Part shown: piece after piece, positions 1 through 6,269 of the stretch | How positions within the stretch are numbered: the first letter of the stretch is position 1 | Layout: every line of letters begins with the position of its first letter | Assembly (NCBI GenBank): GCA_902494535.1 | Contig: CABUTO010000047.1 | Coordinates: 1 to 13,946 of the forward strand | From: an uncultured Collinsella sp. | Lineage (GTDB): Bacteria > Actinomycetota > Coriobacteriia > Coriobacteriales > Coriobacteriaceae | Direction: 5' to 3' | DNA: 13,946 bases | Program-made: the position numbers and the translations under genes | Notes under the pieces: generated by a model | The model's database searches: none | What the model saw: the letters and a program-made list of their open reading frames with translations, nothing else | Told to the model about the DNA's origin: nothing

Positions 1-174
1 CAGGGAGTGGGGCAGCTTCGGGGACTTCAAGCGCGACCTGGAGGAGTACATAGACCATTGGAACACGCGGCGCAGGCAGGTAAGATTGAAGGGCCTGACG
101 CCGGAGGAGTTCCGGAACCGGGCCCTTGCGGCGTAGTCGCTATTTATTCAGTCCAAGTTTCGGGGCGCAGTTCA
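1..174 (+). mobile_element. Right end of an IS3-family-like insertion sequence (partial)
   Basis: The segment holds the C-terminus of a transposase and then a terminal repeat ending GCAGTTCA at 174. The last 26 bases (149-174) match, imperfectly, the reverse complement of the IS left end that starts at 13855. Shared blocks are GTCCAAG, GGG and GCAGTTCA. Termini of the form TG...CA are usual in the IS3 family. The rest of the element lies outside the window. The next base, 175, is inside a broken palindromic repeat, which fixes the boundary at 174/175. The IS3 assignment rests on the transposase tail and the termini; no database match was made. Confidence 0.75.
2..136 (+). CDS. IS3-type transposase OrfB, C-terminal fragment
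   Basis: This is an open frame with no start in the window, encoding the last 44 residues of an integrase-type (DDE) transposase. The tail contains EEYIDHWNTRRRQ followed by LKGLTPEEFRNRAL, the usual C-terminal signature of IS3/IS150 OrfB proteins (Tyr-Ile...Asn, Arg, then Leu-Lys-Gly-Leu-Thr/Ser-Pro). In that family OrfB carries the strand-transfer active site and is often made as an OrfAB frameshift fusion. The catalytic residues lie upstream of the window. The stop is 38 bases before the IS end, a normal spacing. Confidence 0.8.
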   Translation, partial: REWGSFGDFKRDLEEYIDHWNTRRRQVRLKGLTPEEFRNRALAA

Positions 175-196
175 CAGTTACCTTTGTGGTGGTTTT
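175..196. repeat. Palindromic repeat, right half, broken by the IS
   Basis: CCTTTGTGGTGGTTTT (181-196) is the right arm of the palindrome found complete at 1116-1150, 2691-2735 and 3099-3139. The left arm is missing because the IS end occupies its place. CAGTTA (175-180) is what remains of the loop. Read on the other strand it is arm-AAAGG, TAACTG, then the IS, the same spacing as at the right edge of the window. Confidence 0.85.
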
Positions 197-223
197 GCTT
201 GGGCGGATGACTCAGGTTACAAT
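195..223 (+). promoter_or_regulatory. Promoter of the B3/B4-protein leader
   Basis: TTGCTT (195-200), a 17-base spacer and TACAAT (218-223) make a good housekeeping-sigma promoter. Transcription should start near 230. The -35 hexamer overlaps the last bases of the broken palindromic repeat, so the IS inserted about 20 bases upstream of the promoter core. Confidence 0.65.
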
Positions 224-229
224 ACGCCT

Positions 230-347
230 GACATATCGCCCCCTTCTCCGGATGGGGGCAGCGCAAGCGCTCTTGTGGCGGCACCGTAGGACTTTGAAGG
301 TGGCCGCTGTGAGGGCGCTTTTTGTTTAGGCGCCCTCACTCGGGCGC
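230..347 (+). promoter_or_regulatory. Structured leader RNA with attenuator-like terminator, or a small RNA
   Basis: From the predicted start near 230 the RNA can form a hairpin GCCCCC/GGGGGC (238-243 with 254-259). A short AGCG/CGCT hairpin (260-263 with 268-271) would compete with the base of the terminator at 266-319. Beyond the terminator, GTGAGGGCGC (309-318) is also a perfect complement of GCGCCCTCAC (330-339), and GCGCCC (330-335) can pair with GGGCGC (342-347). These pairings exclude one another, as in an attenuated leader. The gene's ribosome site follows at 356-362. No known riboswitch class was recognised. It could equally be a free-standing RNA of about 95 bases. Confidence 0.45.
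266..327 (+). terminator. Intrinsic terminator in the leader of the B3/B4 gene
   Basis: Bases 266-285 pair with 299-319 through 20 base pairs with one bulged G (302). Several pairs are G-U, including a run near 274-277. The loop is 13 bases and the stem is followed directly by TTTTTGTTT (319-327). The wobble pairs work only in + strand RNA. The terminator lies about 40 bases before the downstream start codon, which suggests premature termination control. Confidence 0.65.
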
Positions 348-367
348 GCACAATGAAGGGAGAGCGT

Positions 368-1087
368 ATGAAGGGCTTTGTTGCCGAGAATTCGTTTTGG
401 GAGCTGTTTCCACAGGCGGCGGTCGGCGTCGTGGTCGTAAAGGGCATGAAGCCCGCGGCTCAGATTCCCCAGGAGGACGTGGATGCCATTGGCGCGTTGC
501 TCGACCGCGCCAATATCGAAGCGGAGCGTCGCCTGACGAGCGATACCATCAGCGAGAACGCGCCGGTGAAGGCTTGGCGTGACGCGTACCGGCTGTTCAA
601 GACTAAAAAGGGCGCCCGCTGCTCGATCGAGAACTTGCTCAAGCGCGTGCTCAAGGGCAAGCCGGTCGGTCATATCACACCGGCGGTGGATATTTACAAC
701 ACGGTGTCGTTGACCTATGCGCTGCCCGTGGGAGGCGAGGATCTGCATGCGATTGAGGGAGACCTTCGCTTGAAGGTGACCGACGGCGGCGACGCGTTCT
801 TGCCACTTGGCGAGGAGGCGGATGATCCGACGCTGCCCGGTGAGCTTGCTTATATCGATGATGCGGGCGCCGTGTGCCGTTGCTGGAACTGGCGCGATGG
901 CGTTCGCACGGCGCTGTCCGACGATTCGGCGGACGCATTTCTGGCGATTGAGTGCGTGGAGCCCGAGCGGATGGGGGATTGCCAGGCCGCCATCGATCGC
1001 TTGGCCGAGCTGCTCGAGCGCTATCTGGGAGCGACGGTTGTCGTTAAGACGCTTGTGACCCGCGACAATCCCTGCGTGGAGCTGTAG
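368..1087 (+). CDS. B3/B4 tRNA-binding-domain protein (PheT-like, stand-alone)
   Basis: The 239-residue cytosolic protein belongs to the B3_4 domain family, which resembles the B3/B4 part of the phenylalanyl-tRNA synthetase beta chain. In PheT that part edits mischarged Tyr-tRNA; stand-alone copies are thought to act on tRNA or free aminoacyl-tRNA, but the role here is unproven. Family marks are TPAVDIYNTVSL (104-115), LPVGGEDL (119-126) and VCRCWNWRDGVRTAL (169-183). Length matches other stand-alone members. The ATG at 368 is preferred to the ATG at 353 because AAGGGAG (356-362) sits five bases before it, while nothing like a ribosome site precedes 353. It is probably monocistronic, with its own promoter and leader upstream and a palindromic terminator 28 bases after the stop. 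Confidence 0.85.
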   Translation: MKGFVAENSFWELFPQAAVGVVVVKGMKPAAQIPQEDVDAIGALLDRANIEAERRLTSDTISENAPVKAWRDAYRLFKTKKGARCSIENLLKRVLKGKPVGHITPAVDIYNTVSLTYALPVGGEDLHAIEGDLRLKVTDGGDAFLPLGEEADDPTLPGELAYIDDAGAVCRCWNWRDGVRTALSDDSADAFLAIECVEPERMGDCQAAIDRLAELLERYLGATVVVKTLVTRDNPCVEL

Positions 1088-1115
1088 CGGCGCCTAGAAC
1101 CTATTGATGCCCCAG

Positions 1116-1150
1116 ACCACCACAAAGGTGCCTGTCCCCTTTGTGGTGGT
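1116..1150. repeat. Palindromic repeat, complete copy; probable terminator
   Basis: ACCACCACAAAGG (1116-1128) and CCTTTGTGGTGGT (1138-1150) form a perfect 13-base-pair hairpin with loop TGCCTGTCC. The stem is followed by TTTTTA, so on the + strand it has the form of an intrinsic terminator for the B3/B4 gene that stops at 1087. It is one of three complete copies in the window. Confidence 0.85.
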
Positions 1151-1221
1151 TTTTATGTTGATGGGTTAACAATTGGGTCGCGTGGAGGCGGCAGTCGCTG
1201 AGTACGGCTAAGATGTTTACC

Positions 1222-1240
1222 CGTTAGCATCATGCAAGCG
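1222..1240. promoter_or_regulatory. Candidate MarR operator
   Basis: Bases 1222-1240 form an imperfect 19-base palindrome (7 of 9 arm positions match around a central C; core GCATCATGC). It lies 17 bases before the MarR start codon and just after a possible -10 (TAAGAT, 1209-1214). MarR proteins usually bind such sites over their own promoter. No convincing -35 was found. The site is suggestive only. Confidence 0.3.
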
Positions 1241-1257
1241 AAAGGCGGTCGTCTCCC

Positions 1258-1707
1258 ATGCAGCAGAACGACGAGACACGTTTCGAGGATTTTGTCGGAC
1301 TGATTAGCGGGCTGTACAAGGAGATCCAGCGCATTAAGACGTCTGAGGGCGCAAGGCTGGGCCTCAAGGGCTCCGACGTTATGTGCCTGTACTACCTGGA
1401 GCGCAGCAAGGACGGCATGACCGGCGCCGATCTGGCTCGCGTGGCCGGCGTGACGCGCGCTGCCGTTTCGCGCACGCTGGCGCACCTGGAGGAGGGCGGC
1501 TTTGTCGAGGTTGATGACTCGGGCGATGCTGCCGTCAAGTACCGCGCACCGGTTCGCCTGACCACGCTGGGTGGCGAGAGCATGAACGAGGCCGACCGTA
1601 TCATCCACGACGTGCTCGACACCACCGGTAAGGCCATGGGCGTGGAGCAGCGCGAGCAGATGTATGCGTCGCTGCGTACGATTCTCAACACCCTGCGCGA
1701 GATCTAA
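1258..1707 (+). CDS. MarR-family transcriptional regulator
   Basis: The 149-residue protein has the standard MarR length. A helical dimerisation segment (about 5-50) is followed by the winged helix-turn-helix: TGADLARVAGVTRAAVSRTL (55-74), then EEGGFVEVDDSGD and the beta wing to about residue 104 (YRAPVRLTTLG). A C-terminal helical dimerisation region (107-149) ends the protein. Such proteins repress nearby genes and usually themselves, and release DNA on binding small phenolic or lipid-like ligands or after cysteine oxidation. One cysteine, Cys43, is present. The ATG follows AAAGGCGG (1241-1248) by nine bases. DegV lies 119 bases downstream on the same strand with no clear terminator between, so DegV may be co-transcribed or regulated by it; this is inference. 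Confidence 0.9.
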   Translation: MQQNDETRFEDFVGLISGLYKEIQRIKTSEGARLGLKGSDVMCLYYLERSKDGMTGADLARVAGVTRAAVSRTLAHLEEGGFVEVDDSGDAAVKYRAPVRLTTLGGESMNEADRIIHDVLDTTGKAMGVEQREQMYASLRTILNTLREI

Positions 1708-1826
1708 GGCCGCCAAGGCATTTGCTTCCCATTAACAACTGCATAGTCCCGTTTGAGCGCGTATACCGTGCCGGGGCAATGCTGTCTAAATTCCCCGCGC
1801 GAGACCTGCGCAAGAAAGGATTTGTT

Positions 1827-2681
1827 ATGTCCGTCCGCATTATTACCGATTCCGCAAGCGATATGTCGCCGGCGGAGCACCCCGCTCTGCGTGTTCTGCC
1901 GCTGTCCGTCACCTTTGGCACCGATGTGTACATGGATGGCGTCGACATCGATCACCAGCGCTTTTACGAGATGCTCGTGGAGCGCGATGAGCTGCCCAAG
2001 ACCGGCCAGGTCAACCCGTACGCGTTTTCGCAGGCGATTGCCGAGGCGCGTGAGGCCGGCGACGAGGCCGTGATTATTACCGTGGGCGCCAAGCTTTCGG
2101 GCACCAATCAGAGCGCCCGTACCGCACTTGCCGAGGCGCCGGGCGGCGACGTGTTCGTCGTGGACAGCAATAACGTGACCTTGGGAGAGCGCGTGCTGGT
2201 CGAGTATGCGCTGCGCCTGGTTGATGAGGGCCGTAGTGCGGCCCAGATCGCGGCAGCGGTCGAGGCCGTGCGCGACCGCGTGGTGGTTATCGGCCTGCTC
2301 GAGACGCTGGAGTATCTGGTGCGTGGCGGTCGTCTGTCTGCTGCGGCCGGCGCCGTGGGTACGCTGCTCAACGCGAAGCCGGTCGTGGCCGCCGAGGACG
2401 GCCTCATCGTGCAGCTGGGCAAGGCGCGCGGTTCCAAAAACGGTCGAAACCTGTTGAACCAGAAGGTCGAGCAGGCGGGCGGCGTCGACTTCTCCATGCC
2501 GCTGGCGCTCGGCTATACGGGCCTTTCGGATGCGGTGCTCAAGAAGTATGTCGAGGACAGCGCGGCACTGTGGGCTGGCCACACCGAGGGCGAGTTGCCC
2601 GTTCACACCATCGGCGCCACCATCGGCACCCACGTAGGCCCCGGCGCCGTCGCCGTAGCCTTCTTCCAGCCCGCCAACTAA
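1827..2681 (+). CDS. DegV-family fatty-acid-binding protein
   Basis: The 284-residue protein has the full DegV length. DegV (FakB-like) proteins hold a single fatty acid in a tunnel; in Gram-positive bacteria FakB presents it to the FakA kinase, although many DegV members have no known partner. Family marks run in order: TDSASD (7-12), KTGQVNP (58-64, where many members have a TSQPS-like motif), LSGTNQSA (90-97), LEYLVRGGRL (161-170) and the C-terminal GTHVGPGAVAVAF (268-280). The ATG at 1827 follows AAGAAAGGA (1812-1820) by six bases; an in-frame ATG at 1722 lacks a ribosome site and would add a tail unlike the family. No fakA-like gene is in the window. A palindromic repeat starts 10 bases after the stop. 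Confidence 0.9.
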   Translation: MSVRIITDSASDMSPAEHPALRVLPLSVTFGTDVYMDGVDIDHQRFYEMLVERDELPKTGQVNPYAFSQAIAEAREAGDEAVIITVGAKLSGTNQSARTALAEAPGGDVFVVDSNNVTLGERVLVEYALRLVDEGRSAAQIAAAVEAVRDRVVVIGLLETLEYLVRGGRLSAAAGAVGTLLNAKPVVAAEDGLIVQLGKARGSKNGRNLLNQKVEQAGGVDFSMPLALGYTGLSDAVLKKYVEDSAALWAGHTEGELPVHTIGATIGTHVGPGAVAVAFFQPAN

Positions 2682-2690
2682 CCGATCTGC

Positions 2691-2735
2691 CATAAACCAC
2701 CACAAAGGGGACAGGCACCGTTGTGGTGGTTTATG
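2691..2735. repeat. Palindromic repeat, complete copy, opposite orientation
   Basis: CATAAACCACCACAA (2691-2705) pairs perfectly with TTGTGGTGGTTTATG (2721-2735). The loop reads AGGGGACAGGCACCG, the reverse complement of the GGTGCCTGTCCCC type seen in the other copies, so this copy is inverted. It lies 10 bases after the DegV stop and 27 before the next start codon. Either strand of the stem ends in TTTATG, so it can serve as a terminator, though its T-run is weaker than in the other copies. Confidence 0.85.
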
Positions 2736-2761
2736 CTTTTCCGGGTGGAAGGGAGCGAGCA

Positions 2762-3082
2762 ATGGCGTCTGAGGGCTTTTTTGAACGGGTGTACGAGGTG
2801 GTCGAGCAGATCCCCGAGGGGATGGTCGCCACGTATGGCCAGGTGGCGCTGCTTGCCGGTCGTCCACGAAGTGCGCGGTACGTGGGGTATGCCCTGCATA
2901 GTAATCCGCGCCCCGGCGAGATTCCCTGTCACCGCGTGGTGTTTGCCGACGGGCGCATATGCGAGGGCTTCGCTTTTGGCGGTCCCGATGCTCAACGTGA
3001 GCTTTTGCTAGGGGAGGGTGTGGCGTTTAAGGACGACATGCACGTCGACTTGGCCGCCTGTCGCTGGCCTGCCGGGCTCTAG
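2762..3082 (+). CDS. MGMT-like DNA-binding domain protein (short alkyltransferase)
   Basis: The 106-residue protein consists only of the C-terminal DNA-binding domain of O6-alkylguanine-DNA alkyltransferases. It has the entry helix FFERVYEVVEQIPEGMVATYGQ (6-27), the DNA-helix and arginine-finger segment SARYVGYALHSNP (37-49) and the active-site motif PCHRVV (55-60) with Cys56. Alkyltransferase-like (ATL) proteins of this size usually have Trp in place of that Cys and only flag damage for excision repair; here the Cys is kept, so direct transfer is possible. The Ogt/Ada N-terminal domain is absent. The ATG at 2762 is chosen for AAGGGAG (about 2750-2756); the longer in-frame GTG start at 2723 lies inside the upstream palindromic repeat. 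Confidence 0.85.
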   Translation: MASEGFFERVYEVVEQIPEGMVATYGQVALLAGRPRSARYVGYALHSNPRPGEIPCHRVVFADGRICEGFAFGGPDAQRELLLGEGVAFKDDMHVDLAACRWPAGL

Positions 3083-3098
3083 CGGTTCTGCCGTGGCG

Positions 3099-3139
3099 AA
3101 AACCACCACAAAGGCGCCTGTCCCCTTTGTGGTGGTTTT
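3099..3139. repeat. Palindromic repeat, complete copy; probable terminator
   Basis: AAAACCACCACAAAGG (3099-3114) pairs perfectly, over 16 bases, with CCTTTGTGGTGGTTTT (3124-3139). The loop is CGCCTGTCC. It begins 17 bases after the stop of the MGMT-like gene and the stem ends in four Ts, so it can terminate that transcript. This is the longest perfect stem of the three complete copies after the inverted one. Confidence 0.85.
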
Positions 3140-3323
3140 ACGCTGTAGGTTTACCAGAGCTAACTTATGGAGAAGGTGTGGTGGCGTACTTTGCCGTCAG
3201 AAAGTAAACCACGGCGAACTATATTGGTTTCAGCAACGGAGCAGGCAATAGGCGATGAAAAAGCCTGCCCTGTTGAGTTTGATTCGCATTCCTCCCCTCT
3301 GTGCGATTCAACGGTGTACTTCG
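3140..3323. other. Gene-free stretch with local hairpins, no recognised gene
   Basis: No convincing coding region was found. A 63-codon + strand frame from 3255 has no ribosome site, runs through the terminator at 3324-3365 and looks unlike a protein. Two local structures are visible: GTGG/CCAC plus TACTTT/AAAGTA (3181-3184 with 3209-3212; 3187-3192 with 3201-3206), and GCAGGC/GCCTGC (3241-3246 with 3263-3268). Because a strong terminator follows and the MGMT-like gene already has its own, a small + strand transcript is possible. TATATT (3220-3225) could be a -10, but it has no good -35. Confidence 0.3.
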
Positions 3324-3370
3324 GGAACAGGCCCGCTGGCAACTAACTGCCGGCGGGCCTGTTCCTGTTT
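3324..3370 (+). terminator. Strong hairpin, probable + strand terminator
   Basis: GGAACAGGCCCGC (3324-3336) pairs perfectly with GCGGGCCTGTTCC (3353-3365). An inner GGCA/TGCC (3338-3341 with 3348-3351) extends the stem. The 3' side is followed by TGTTTG, a weak T-run. There is no T-run on the other strand. It lies 241 bases after the nearest + strand stop codon, so which transcript it ends is unclear. Confidence 0.55.
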
Positions 3371-3412
3371 GTCGGGGGAGTGCGATGGACGGAGCCGAAG
3401 CGGTCCGGCTCC

Positions 3413-3440
3413 AAAAAAGGCGGACGCCGTAGCGCCCGCC
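3413..3440 (-). terminator. Intrinsic terminator of trpS
   Basis: On the - strand GGCGGGCGC (3440-3432) pairs with GCGTCCGCC (3427-3419) over nine base pairs, one of them G-U, around the tetraloop TACG. Six Ts follow (3418-3413). It begins 35 bases after the trpS stop and has the classic terminator form. Confidence 0.85.
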
Positions 3441-3475
3441 CTATAGCAATCGAAAGCTCAAGCCAGCAGATCGGC

Positions 3476-4525
3476 CTAGTACACCATACCCATGGCGTCC
3501 TGAACCTCTGCCAGGGTCTGCTCGGCGATCTCGTTGGCGCGACGGTTGCCCTCGTGCAGCACGTCCTTCACGTAATCCAGATCGTTCTCGTAGCGCTGGC
3601 GACGCTCGCGGATAGGTGCGAAGTACTCGTTGACGACCTCGGTCACGTACTTCTTGAGCTGGCCGGAGCCGCCCATGCCAATCTCCTCGGCAATTTCGAC
3701 CTCGGAGCGGCCGGTGCAGATGGCGGCTGTCGAAAGCAGGCCAGACACGCCGGGGCGGTTCTCGGGATCGAACGTGATCATGCGCTCAGAGTCGGTCTGG
3801 CTTTTCTTGATGCGCTTGGCCGTCTCCTCAGCGGTCATCGAGATGTTGATGGCGTTGCCGTAGCTCTTGCTCATCTTGCGACCGTCAAGGCCGGGCAGTA
3901 GCGGGGTCTCGGACAGCAGCGCGTCGACCTCGGGGAACACCTTGCCGTAACGGTTGTTAAAGCGGCGGGCGATGGTGCGGGTAAGCTCGATGTGCGGCAG
4001 CTGGTCGCGGCCGACGGGTACCACGTTGCCCTTGCAGAACAGGATGTCGCAGGCTTGATGTACCGGGTAGGTGAGCAGAAGGCCGGTGAGCTCGTGGCCC
4101 GAGGCCTCCATCTCGGCCTTGACGGTGGGGTTGCGCGCCAGCTCGGCCTCGGACACCAGCGACAGGAACGGCAGCATGAGCTGGTTGGCGGCGGGCACGG
4201 CGGAGTGCGCGTAGATCATGGTCTTGTCGGGGTCGATGCCGCAGGCAAGGTAGTCCATGACCATGTTGTACACGTTGTCCTGGATGTGCTCGGTCGTGTC
4301 GCGGTCAGTGATGACCTGGTAGTCGGCGATGAGCACGTTGGTCTTGGCGCCCATGTTCTGCAGCTCAACACGGCCCTTGAGGGTGCCGAAGTAGTGGCCC
4401 AGGTGCAGACGGCCGGTGGGGCGGTCGCCGGTGAGCATGGTGAACTTCTCGGGCGTCTTGGTCAGGCCCTCGCGAATGGCGTTGCTCTTTTGCAGCGCGA
4501 CTTCGTAGCTGTTCTCGTTTGGCAT
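3476..4525 (-). CDS. trpS: Tryptophan--tRNA ligase
   Basis: The 349-residue cytosolic class I aminoacyl-tRNA synthetase charges tRNA-Trp with tryptophan using ATP. Visible marks are TGDRPTGRLHLGHYFG (32-47) with the HIGH-type HLGH (41-44), YPVHQACDIL (153-162), VGRDQLPHIE (171-180) and the KMSKS loop exactly as KMSKS (217-221). Length fits bacterial TrpS. The ATG at 4525 is preceded on its strand by AGGAG with five bases between; longer readings start in sequence unlike the family. The wecA-like gene ends 170 bases upstream on the same strand. No T-box leader or strong intervening terminator was recognised in that gap, so the two genes could share a transcript. A clear terminator follows the stop. 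Confidence 0.95.
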   Translation of the reverse strand: MPNENSYEVALQKSNAIREGLTKTPEKFTMLTGDRPTGRLHLGHYFGTLKGRVELQNMGAKTNVLIADYQVITDRDTTEHIQDNVYNMVMDYLACGIDPDKTMIYAHSAVPAANQLMLPFLSLVSEAELARNPTVKAEMEASGHELTGLLLTYPVHQACDILFCKGNVVPVGRDQLPHIELTRTIARRFNNRYGKVFPEVDALLSETPLLPGLDGRKMSKSYGNAINISMTAEETAKRIKKSQTDSERMITFDPENRPGVSGLLSTAAICTGRSEVEIAEEIGMGGSGQLKKYVTEVVNEYFAPIRERRQRYENDLDYVKDVLHEGNRRANEIAEQTLAEVQDAMGMVY

Positions 4526-4695
4526 GATTGCTCCTAACGTATGTTCATGGGTCAAGATGATAACGCGTTTATTGGAGGGGTGGTGCGTAAGTAGGCGAGG
4601 GGCGGGAGAGGGACGCGCGTGGTGCGGCATGTGCGATGGGTGCGGCGCGGCCGTGCTTGGCTAACGGTGCCTTGGCACATCCTCGGCAGCTTGCC

Positions 4696-5895
4696 CTAGA
4701 GCTTGTGGTGGCGCTCTTCTTTGCGCTCCTCGGCTGCCTGCTCCTCCTGCTTAAAGGCGGGGTCGTCGGGGGTGACCAGTTCGTCCTCGTGCGTGCGCTT
4801 GTTGTAATGGTGGCGCAGCACGGGTTCAAACAGGTGCAGGTGCTTGGCAAAGGCCGCCGAGCCAATGGCAAGCACGGTAAAGATGAGCACGCGCATGGGC
4901 ACCTCGACCTGATTGATGGCGGCGGCGCCGGCCGAAAGCATGATGCACCAGGCATAGATGAGCAGCACAGCCTGTTTTTGGTTGTAGCCTTCTTGGATCA
5001 GGCGGTGGTGGATGTGGCCCTTGTCGGCCTGCCCGATGCTAATGTGGGCGCGCTTGCGGCGCACGATGGCGCTAAACGTGTCGATGATAGGCACGCCGGC
5101 AACGATGAGCGGGATGATAAGCGAGGTGAGTGCGGCGGTGCGGCTCACGTTGAGCAGCGAGATGGAGCCCAGCGCAAAGCCCAGAAGCAGCGACCCCGAG
5201 TCGCCCAAGAAGATGCTTGCGGGGTTGAAGTTGTAGCGCAAAAAGGCCAGACAGGCGCCAAAGAGCGCAATGGAGAGCGCGGCGGCGTCGATGCGGCCCG
5301 AGAGAACGGCCATCGAAAACATGGTGAACGAGGCGATGCCGCAGATGCCCGTGGCCAAGCCGTCGAGGCCGTCGATGAGGTTAATGATGTTGGTGAATGC
5401 CACCAGATAGATTACGGTGATGGGGTAGGCGAGCCATCCGAGCATGATCTCGCCGGGAGCAAACGGGTTGACGATGACGCCGATTTTTAGGCCGCCCATG
5501 CAGGCGATAAGCGCGGCGAGGACCTGTCCGGCCAGCTTTTGCTTGGGCGTGAGCTGGAAGACGTCGTCGATAGCGCCGGTCGCAAAGATGACGGTAAAGG
5601 AGAGCGCCAGCATGGGATAGCTAATGTGAAGGCGCGGGTGCGGCACCAGGACGGGTGGCCAGCCTAGGTACCAGGTGCCTAGGATTTGCACAATGCAGGC
5701 AACGACCAGGCCCAAAAACACCGCCGTTCCGCCCAAACGCGGGATGGGCTTGGTGTTGATGCGGCGCTTAGAAGGATAGTCGACGGCATCGAGCTTAATT
5801 GCCAAGCGCTTGACCAGGGGCACCGCGAGGAAGGTCGTGATAAAAGCCGCCGCTGCCACGCATAGGTACGGTATGTAGCTCGGGGATGAAGCCAT
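4696..5895 (-). CDS. wecA: Undecaprenyl-phosphate GlcNAc-1-phosphate transferase (WecA/TagO/MraY family)
   Basis: The 399-residue polytopic membrane protein has about ten hydrophobic segments. The family moves a sugar-1-phosphate from a UDP-sugar to undecaprenyl phosphate at the inner face of the membrane, the first step of a surface glycan. Marks are INTKPIPRLGG (46-56), GAIDDVFQLTPKQKLAGQ (107-124, with the metal-binding Asp pair), NIINLIDGLDGLA (169-181), FLGDSGSLLLGF (229-240) and DKGHIHHRL (291-299). The HIHHRL form points to the WecA/TagO branch, not MraY. After the last membrane segment is a charged cytosolic tail of about 45 residues rich in E, K, R and H. The ATG at 5895 gives the normal N-terminus but has only a weak ribosome site; an in-frame ATG at 5967 is possible. 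A weak -10 (GATAAT, 6013-6008) may drive it. The exact glycan and sugar are not shown. Confidence 0.88.
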   Translation of the reverse strand: MASSPSYIPYLCVAAAAFITTFLAVPLVKRLAIKLDAVDYPSKRRINTKPIPRLGGTAVFLGLVVACIVQILGTWYLGWPPVLVPHPRLHISYPMLALSFTVIFATGAIDDVFQLTPKQKLAGQVLAALIACMGGLKIGVIVNPFAPGEIMLGWLAYPITVIYLVAFTNIINLIDGLDGLATGICGIASFTMFSMAVLSGRIDAAALSIALFGACLAFLRYNFNPASIFLGDSGSLLLGFALGSISLLNVSRTAALTSLIIPLIVAGVPIIDTFSAIVRRKRAHISIGQADKGHIHHRLIQEGYNQKQAVLLIYAWCIMLSAGAAAINQVEVPMRVLIFTVLAIGSAAFAKHLHLFEPVLRHHYNKRTHEDELVTPDDPAFKQEEQAAEERKEERHHKL

Positions 5896-6104
5896 GAATC
5901 TAAAAACCGCCAAGCGTCGAAGGAAAAGGTCAAAGGTTGCTACGCGGAAATGGCATAGCTGTCCCATGATACTCGACCGAGGGGGGTGCGGAGGTTTGCA
6001 CCGTGCGATTATCACGCGCATACCAGATATTGGAATGTTGTCGATGGCTTGTCGGGATGCCGGCGGGGATCCATATGGACTGTATGGTGATTTTCGGCAA
6101 AAGA

Positions 6105-6269
6105 AAACCACCCCCCACGTTACGAAAATGAACCCACCTAAAACAGGTGGGTGCCCTCATCGACTGTTCCAGCGTCCTTAACAACGAAGGATACCTGTAC
6201 TAGGCACGACTGTGTGGGCTCCCTAAATAAACGCGACGGTTCACCCAGTTGCTCCGCGGGGGGCGGAAT
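6105..6269 (-). ncRNA. ssrS: Candidate 6S RNA (RNA polymerase regulator)
   Basis: The two ends of this non-coding stretch pair on the - strand. CCGCCCCCCGCG (6266-6255) pairs with CGTGGGGGGTGG (6119-6108) over 12 pairs, two of them G-U. Those two would be A-C mismatches in + strand RNA, so the gene is on the - strand. TTTTCTTTT (6107-6099) follows, as in a terminator. Near the 3' end, GGCACCCACCT, loop GTTTT and AGGTGGGTTCA (arms 6152-6145 and 6139-6132) strongly recall the 3' half of 6S RNA. An apical AAGGA/TCCTT hairpin (6187-6191 with 6175-6179) fits the rod. Length, about 165 bases, is slightly short but acceptable. A -10, TATGAT (6281-6276), places the start near 6269; the -35 is poor. 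6S RNA binds sigma70-type polymerase in stationary phase. The identity is from recalled consensus, not a covariance search. Confidence 0.6.

Noticed and set aside
230..330. T-box riboswitch controlling the B3/B4 gene
   Set aside because: The sequence GGCGGCACCG resembles the T-box core, but the essential TGGNACC reads CGGCACC and could not pair with the tRNA CCA end. Only about 45 bases precede it from the predicted start, too few for a specifier stem.
1163..1222. GGGTTAACA...TGTTTACCC as a paired regulatory site for marR
   Set aside because: The arms match at 8 of 9 bases but are 42 bases apart, and such short matches are expected by chance. The compact palindrome at 1222-1240 is the better candidate.
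1704..2867. A 387-codon - strand open frame opposite DegV
   Set aside because: It runs through the palindromic repeat and is antisense to a clear DegV gene; its composition is that of a reversed GC-rich coding strand.
3255..3446. A 63-codon + strand frame starting MKKPALL
   Set aside because: It has no ribosome site, passes through both terminator hairpins and has no protein-like character.
6132..6152. The ACCCACCT/AGGTGGGT hairpin as a terminator of its own
   Set aside because: Neither strand has a proper T-run after it. It fits better as an internal helix of the candidate 6S RNA.
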